Part shown: positions 6,654 through 8,523 of the stretch, one piece after another | Position numbering within the stretch: the stretch's first letter is position 1 | Layout of the letters: each line of letters starts with the position of its first letter | From: Bacillota bacterium | Lineage (GTDB): Bacteria > Bacillota_I > Bacilli_A > Acholeplasmatales > UBA5453 | Length of the DNA: 8,523 nt | Assembly: GCA_023436805.1 (NCBI GenBank) | Contig: JAEZHT010000054.1 | Coordinates: forward strand, 1 to 8,523 | Direction: 5' to 3' | The notes under the pieces: model-generated | The model's input: the letters and a program-made list of their open reading frames with translations, nothing else | Told to the model about the DNA's origin: nothing | Database searches by the model: none | Program-made: the position numbers and the translations under genes

Positions 6654-7538
6654 TTATAAACGTTGATTAACCAAAGAAACGAATCGTTCTTTGAGTGGTT
6701 CGTCGGTAATTTCTGAGATGATTGGATTTAAGAATCCGTTGATCATCAAGCGTTCTGCATCTTTACGAGTCAATCCTCTACTCATTAAGTAATAAACGCT
6801 ATTTTCATCCAATTTACCGATGGTTGCCCCATGTCCAGCTTTGACGTCATATTCATCAATCAATAAGATTGGATTTACTTCGATGATGGCTTGATCACTT
6901 GCGATGATGCCTTTCAAACTTTGATAAGCATCGGCTTGTTTCATGCCTTTTAGGATTTTTTCAACACCGTTTAAAATGACGCGTCCATTGGCATTGGCGA
7001 TGGCGATATTGTGCATCGTACCTGTGGAGTTTGGTGCTGCGTGAACGATTTCAATGTCAATGACTTGGTTGTTATCCGTTGAACTAATGGCAACCGCTTG
7101 TAATTTAACATTTGCGCCTTGTCCAACCAATCTTGCATTCATTTTCGCATTGATGACATTAGAGACAAACCCACCGATTAAATCGAGTTGTGCATCTCTT
7201 TCTGCCACAAAGTAATGTTGTAAATTGGCATTTTTGCTGGCTAGGTCACAAACCAATAAATATTTCACATTGGCATTTGGTTTACCAGTCAATTTGATGT
7301 TATATGTATTTGGATTGATGTCAACGCTCGCAATCTCTAAAATGATTTTGACTTCTGCAGATTCACCAACCACAATTTCTAAAGACTCATTATTATCGTC
7401 TTTAAGTGTAATTTTAATAGGGTCTTGAAAGGTTTGATTTTTTTGAATGGATAGGACTTGTTCATCAAATGTGATGCCTTTAGGTAAGACACCTTGGACC
7501 TGATGATCTTTGATGATGATTTGATTCATACTATTCAT
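6654..7538 (-). CDS. sufD: Fe-S cluster assembly protein SufD (short form)
   Basis: SufD partners SufB and SufC in the cluster-building scaffold. At 294 residues it is well below the roughly 420-440 of E. coli and B. subtilis SufD. The beta-helix core and C-terminus are present, including YDVKAGHGATIGKLDENSVYYLMSRGLTRKDAE (230-262). His236 matches the functional His360 of E. coli SufD, while the neighbouring Cys358 position is Ala or Gly here. What is missing is most of the N-terminal helical region. The ATG overlaps the sufC stop by 8 nt, leaving no room for a longer start. A second ATG at 7527-7529 (codon 4) is a possible alternative. Neither has a clear ribosome site, so coupling to sufC is likely. 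The product call rests on the SufBD motif and the operon position. Confidence 0.92.
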   Translation of the reverse strand: MNSMNQIIIKDHQVQGVLPKGITFDEQVLSIQKNQTFQDPIKITLKDDNNESLEIVVGESAEVKIILEIASVDINPNTYNIKLTGKPNANVKYLLVCDLASKNANLQHYFVAERDAQLDLIGGFVSNVINAKMNARLVGQGANVKLQAVAISSTDNNQVIDIEIVHAAPNSTGTMHNIAIANANGRVILNGVEKILKGMKQADAYQSLKGIIASDQAIIEVNPILLIDEYDVKAGHGATIGKLDENSVYYLMSRGLTRKDAERLMINGFLNPIISEITDEPLKERFVSLVNQRL

Positions 7539-8304
7539 TGTCCGTTTCTACAAAATCGATACCCAATTCATCCTTCAACCATTCGTAACCATTTTGATCA
7601 ATCTTTTCAATCAATACTTGACCACCACTTAAAACAATCTTCCCATCGATCATGATATGAACGTTGGTAGGTTTGATGTGGTCTAAAATTCTTTGATAGT
7701 GGGTGATTAGGATACAACCGAAGTTTTGATTGACCATGCCATTCACGTTTTCACCAACTACTCTTAAAGCATCGATGTCTAACCCAGAGTCGATTTCATC
7801 TAGAACTGCAAACTTCGGTTTCAACATCTTGAGTTGTAAAATCTCATTGCGTTTCTTTTCACCACCAGAGAAACCTTCGTTTAAGTATCTATGAGGTAAA
7901 TCTTCACGCATTTTTAATTCTTTAGCGGCTTTTTCGTATTTGCCGATAAAATCAAATAAAGGGATGGGTTGTCCATCATTTCTAGCTTTAAGCGATGAAC
8001 GCATGAAGTCACTGTTGGTTACGCCAGGCACTTCTGCTGGGTATTGCATCGCGAGGAATAAACCTGCTCTTGCTCTTTCATCGACTTCAAGTTCCAATAG
8101 GTTTAGTTCATCTAGGAATACTTCCCCTTCTGTAACCTCATATTTAGGATGACCCATAAGAGCACTTGCTAATGTTGACTTCCCTGTACCGTTAGGTCCC
8201 ATAATGGCGTGAACTTCACCACTATTTACTATTAGATTGACTCCTTTAAGGATTTGTTTGTCTTCGATAGAGACATGTAGATTGTTAATTTTTAATGTTG
8301 ACAT
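7531..8304 (-). CDS. sufC: Fe-S assembly ATPase SufC
   Basis: SufC is the ABC-type ATPase of the SufBCD scaffold; its ATP cycle reshapes SufB/SufD. With the start chosen here it has 257 residues, typical for the family. Motifs are Walker A GPNGTGKST (36-44), Q-loop Gln87, signature FSGGEKKR (145-152), Walker B AVLDEIDSGLD (166-176) with Glu170, and His202. The frame is open to a GTG at 8325, but AAGGAGG (8312-8318) lies 7 nt upstream of the ATG at 8304 and would be inside the coding region if the GTG were used. Families also begin at MSxLxIxxLH. It is the first gene of the operon, ends in TAG, and its last codons overlap the start of sufD. Confidence 0.97.
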   Translation of the reverse strand: MSTLKINNLHVSIEDKQILKGVNLIVNSGEVHAIMGPNGTGKSTLASALMGHPKYEVTEGEVFLDELNLLELEVDERARAGLFLAMQYPAEVPGVTNSDFMRSSLKARNDGQPIPLFDFIGKYEKAAKELKMREDLPHRYLNEGFSGGEKKRNEILQLKMLKPKFAVLDEIDSGLDIDALRVVGENVNGMVNQNFGCILITHYQRILDHIKPTNVHIMIDGKIVLSGGQVLIEKIDQNGYEWLKDELGIDFVETDNE

Positions 8305-8311
8305 GTTATGT

Positions 8312-8318
8312 CCTCCTT
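8312..8318 (-). promoter_or_regulatory. sufC ribosome-binding site (fixes the start)
   Basis: AAGGAGG lies 7 nt before the ATG at 8304. It rules against the in-frame upstream GTG at 8325, which would add seven residues by translating the ribosome site itself. Confidence 0.9.
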
Positions 8319-8329
8319 GTACCACATGT

Positions 8330-8358
8330 ATTATAACGCATTTAAAACACTATATCTA
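8330..8358 (-). promoter_or_regulatory. suf operon promoter
   Basis: The minus strand has TATAAT (8330-8335) and, 17 bp upstream, TAGATA (8353-8358, four of six -35 bases). Transcription would begin near 8323, giving a leader of about 20 nt. No riboswitch or long leader is present. Confidence 0.65.
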
Positions 8359-8372
8359 ATGATACACACTAT
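8347..8372. repeat. Two 7-bp direct repeats flanking the suf -35
   Basis: ACACTAT occurs at 8347-8353 and 8366-8372 (ATAGTGT on the operon strand), 19 bp start to start, bracketing and touching the -35. Two near-turn-spaced half-sites could be an activator or repressor site, but 7-bp repeats arise by chance in AT-rich DNA. Confidence 0.3.
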
Positions 8373-8389
8373 TTATTATATTATTTATA

Positions 8390-8523
8390 ATGAAATTGTG
8401 GGAATATTTTGTGAAAAAAACTGGTAATCGTTTTCATAAGAAAATAAAAGCATTTTCACAATCATTGTCTTATGTATTTGTTTATAATGAAATTGTCGAT
8501 AGCGCAAGAGATCCTTTTATGAT
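8390..8523 (+). CDS. Probable 5' end of an unidentified gene, cut by the window edge
   Basis: From ATG at 8390 the frame stays open for 44 codons to the window end, in a region where other frames are quickly stopped. The peptide starts MKLWEYFVKKTGNRF and continues with a basic stretch (HKKIK) and then SYVFVYNEIVDSARDPFM. It has no signal peptide and no motif I recognise. The frame is open upstream to 8363 but offers no earlier ATG, GTG or TTG. No Shine-Dalgarno sequence precedes the ATG. A TATATT at 8377-8382 would place transcription start at about 8390, so a leaderless mRNA is possible, or the true start is the GTG at 8411. It is divergent from the suf operon. It could still be a chance open frame in AT-rich DNA. 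Confidence 0.5.
   Translation, partial: MKLWEYFVKKTGNRFHKKIKAFSQSLSYVFVYNEIVDSARDPFM

Noticed and set aside
8305..8325. Extended sufC start at GTG 8325
   Set aside because: The added codons consist of the AAGGAGG ribosome site itself, and the ATG at 8304 gives the normal SufC N-terminus.
8423..8436. Second cre-like site GGTAATCGTTTTCA, differing from the consensus only at the first base
   Set aside because: It lies inside the probable coding frame starting at 8390, is less symmetrical than the site at 1288, and the motif is degenerate enough to occur by chance.
1..8523. CRISPR arrays, tRNA or rRNA genes, riboswitches, insertion sequences
   Set aside because: I saw no regularly spaced repeats, no cloverleaf or rRNA-like sequence, no long structured leader and no transposase. 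Intergenic gaps are all under about 150 bp apart from the right edge, which holds the open frame.

Overview
The window is a moderately AT-rich, tightly packed bacterial chromosome segment. It has eight complete protein genes, all recognisable at least at family level, plus what looks like the 5' end of a ninth gene at the right edge. The gene order sufC-sufD-sufS-sufU-sufB, the SufU-type scaffold, the strong AAGGAGG ribosome sites and the CcpA-like operator point to the Bacillota/Mollicutes side of the tree. The compact genes, short SufD and overlapping spacing fit an Acholeplasma-like mollicute, but this is an inference and not proven. All complete genes read through in the standard code with Trp as TGG, so UGA is not a tryptophan codon here. 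No gene uses TGA as stop.

Layout. 1-144: gene-free, with a perfect AT-rich palindrome over a possible leftward promoter, followed by the terminator hairpins of the first gene. 145-1260 (-): a solitary MsmX/MsmK/UgpC-type ATPase for sugar ABC importers, with a perfect cre-consensus operator at its promoter. 1362-2432 (-): a two-gene unit of a short PucR-type helix-turn-helix protein and a small YcxB-like membrane protein, closed by its own terminator. 2529-3545 (+): a divergently transcribed S66 peptidase (LD-carboxypeptidase/MccF family). The two divergent start regions are near-identical mirror images. 3547-3573: a terminator serving both converging strands.

3580-8304 (-): the complete SUF iron-sulfur cluster assembly operon. 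SufS takes sulfur from cysteine and passes it to SufU. SufU delivers it to the SufB/SufC/SufD scaffold ATPase, which builds clusters for apo-proteins. Genes are separated by 2-11 nt or overlap. sufC, sufU and sufB have strong ribosome sites, while sufD and sufS have none and are probably translationally coupled. 8390-8523 (+): an open frame running off the right end, divergent from suf.

The window looks mostly ordinary. The points most worth a second look are the perfect cre-like operator, the mirrored promoter/start modules between the PucR-like gene and the S66 peptidase, and the short SufD. I see no clear undescribed multi-gene system.
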